A program made the position numbers and the translations under genes. Positions 61,861-64,000 of a DNA stretch of 64,000 nucleotides are shown here, piece by piece (position 1 is the first letter of the stretch; every line of letters begins with the position of its first letter). Below the pieces are notes generated by a model. That model worked only from the letters and a program-made list of their open reading frames with translations, was not told the origin of the DNA and searched no databases. This stretch comes from Austropuccinia psidii. Lineage: Eukaryota > Basidiomycota > Pucciniomycetes > Pucciniales > Sphaerophragmiaceae. Location: the NCBI GenBank assembly GCA_023105745.1, contig JALGQZ010000013.1:21507105-21571104 (forward strand), in the 5' to 3' direction.

Positions 61861-64000
61861 TTTGTTCAATTCAAGGAGAAGAATAAGAGGTTTAACCATT
61901 GATAAAATTGATCAATATAATTCATATTTTAATGAACTCAATATTTATGATGAATGATTTTATTTAAGAATTAGCTATTTATTAATCAACTTAATTAATT
62001 AAAATCAAAAACTAATTAAATGAGTCAAAATTCCCAATTTAAGTCAAACAAAACTTTTAAATTATAGAAAAAAAATTCCTTGAAGATATTTTTCAAATTT
62101 AATTATTACTATAAAAATAATTTTTAAAAAGAATAATTTTTATTTTAATAAAAATGATTATAATATATGAACTTATTCAATAAAATAATTTATTAAAAAG
62201 GAAAAATTTGAGCCAATTTAAAATCCATTTTAATTCAATTGATAATGGAATTAAATTTTATGGACTCAATATTATTAAATAATATTTGAAAACATCCTAA
62301 AATAATAATTTAAATATAATTTTTGAAAACTTTAAAAATTTTATATAAAAACATAAAAATAAAAATATTAACTAAAAAGAAAAAAAAACATGAATTTGTT
62401 ACTCATGTTTTTTAATTTTAACTTGAGAATTAATTATTAATTCATTGTTAAAAGTATTAAATTTATAAATTTAAAACCTTTCAAATTTAAAAAACAAAAA
62501 AAATTAATCAAAATATTTTAGCTTAAAAAAATATTAAAAAGAAATTTGAAAAAAAAATCTTAAATGGTTTAATTATTCAATTTTTATATTTATTTTATCC
62601 TATTTCTTTTTTGAAAAAATAACAATAAAAAAATTGAATTTTTTTTTAAAAGTGTTATTATAATTGAAGAAAAAGAAATTGGTTCATTTATTATCAGTTT
62701 TTTTTACTAATAATCCAAAATTTAAAATATAATTTTAAAAAATTAATTCAATTTTTATGATAATTAAGAAATTTCTTTAATTTTTAGCTACTTTATTATC
62801 TTATTTAAAATTTAATCATTTCAATTTAATTTTCTTAAACCCTTTATTTAATTTTGAAATTTTCTTAATTATATTCATTTTAATTGATATTTTTTTTCTT
62901 TTTTTTTGGAATTTTTGAGGTTAATAATTTTCAAAAAAAAAGCATCCACTGATCTCCAATTTTGTAAAAAAGAAATTATGGAAGATTAAAAGTTCAATTA
63001 CACAATTAACAAAGTACTTAAATCATTTTGAATTATTAATTTTATTTTTAATATCTAATAATGAAGACTAACTCCCATTTTGAATACCTATTTAATGATA
63101 TATTCATACTTTGAACCTTTAAAAGTATATATTAAGGCTCTTGTGGTCCTCATTCTGTTTCACCATGACTTTTTATTCTGTAAAAATATATTTTTAGGTT
63201 GAATATTATTAATCCTAAATTAAGTATTTCAATTTGAATAAAATTTCCCAAATCTTTTTTTTTTTTGTAAAAATTTGGATCATTTAATGAAATTCTTATT
63301 TAAATCAAATAAAATATGAACTTTTATTTAATATCTATTAATAATCAATTAATCAAAATACATCCTTCAAATCCCTTTGACTCTTTAGCATTAGTATTTA
63401 TATCTAGTAATTTAATTATATGCTTCTTGAAATTCATAAATAATGAGATAATATGTTTATTAGCTAAAACAATTTTACCCTGGCTTATTCAAAATATAAT
63501 TCCAATCTTTAATAAATTAAAAACTAATCTTTTGAGAGAAATGTTTACTTGAATTTTTTCAAATATTTTTTGTTTATATCTTGAATAATTTTTAAGTATT
63601 GAATTGATTTTTACAATAAAAACTAATCTTTGAAATGAAGTATGATATTTTCAGAATATCTTTTTAAATTTTTCTTGAAAATGAGTTTTTTAAATAATTT
63701 TATTTATATTATTAATTATAAAATATATGATTCTGTATATATTTTATTTTAAAATTTTCAATTAAGAAAATGATATTTTCTTTTACTTAATCATATTTTT
63801 CAGCCCCAAAAACATTTACATATTGTAATCTAATTGACTACTTAGTTGGTTATTGATTGATAAATGTTTTCTGAATATTTTTGTGTTTATGATTTAAATA
63901 TATATATATATATATTTGAGTAAATTCAAGTAAATCATTAAGAAAAACTCCAGAAAGAATTTGGGATTTAATAAAAAATAGTATGGGATTAAACATTTAA
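61861..64000. other. AT-rich sequence to the right edge, no supported gene
   Basis: Possibly decayed interior of the second Harbinger-type copy. A 78-codon ORF at 63316-63552 is rich in Ile/Leu/Asn and shows no motif. A (TA)n tract lies near 63899-63915. Confidence 0.5.

Noticed and set aside
1..64000. CRISPR arrays, tRNA or rRNA genes, bacterial-type operons
   Set aside because: None were seen; spliceosomal introns and transposon types show eukaryotic nuclear DNA.

Overview
The window looks like an AT-rich, transposon-filled stretch of a basidiomycete nuclear genome, most likely a rust fungus (Pucciniales). A left-edge Ty3/Gypsy relic has a gag leader that I recognise as the type common in the myrtle rust Austropuccinia psidii, so that genus is my best guess. 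It cannot be proved without a search. Only two ordinary host genes are clear. One is a seven-exon Ran-binding protein 1 (16877-18124). The other is a three-exon fibrillarin (36845-37955). Both have short GT-AG introns and many CpG dinucleotides, while the transposon sequence around them has very few.

Layout: 1-3480 holds a minus-strand Gypsy relic (gag, zinc knuckle, protease, start of reverse transcriptase), followed by a hairpin cluster (4384-4533) and a dispersed repeat (about 5470-6525). 9620-13065 holds a degenerate minus-strand coding relic of unknown family. 13667-13998 is a small foldback element. After the RanBP1 gene come a deleted PIF/Harbinger-type derivative (about 21335-22905) and a much fuller relative (23322-29250). 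Fibrillarin is followed by relics of another Harbinger family (38679-42170). 45703-51414 is a 5.7 kb element with hairpin-bearing terminal inverted repeats flanked by TTAA. 52565-62000 holds a Harbinger left end, the second copy of the dispersed repeat, a 4.3 kb Mutator-like element (54475-58748), and then a diverged second copy of the Harbinger accessory genes. The remainder is AT-rich spacer.

The most interesting system is the 23.3-29.25 kb element. Inside one pair of terminal inverted repeats it carries a Myb/SANT-like accessory gene, a DDE transposase of Harbinger type on the opposite strand, and between them a gene for a Tet/JBP-like 2-oxoglutarate/Fe(II) oxygenase, the family that oxidises 5-methylcytosine. 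A second, much older copy (59.2-61.9 kb) keeps the same SANT-then-oxygenase order, so the oxygenase looks like a standing cargo of the family. The strong CpG loss in the transposons suggests cytosine methylation in this genome, which would make such a cargo meaningful. The Mutator-like element encodes, in one spliced reading frame, a MULE transposase, an AT-hook, a zinc knuckle and a C-terminal OTU cysteine protease domain. All transposon genes here are broken in this copy.
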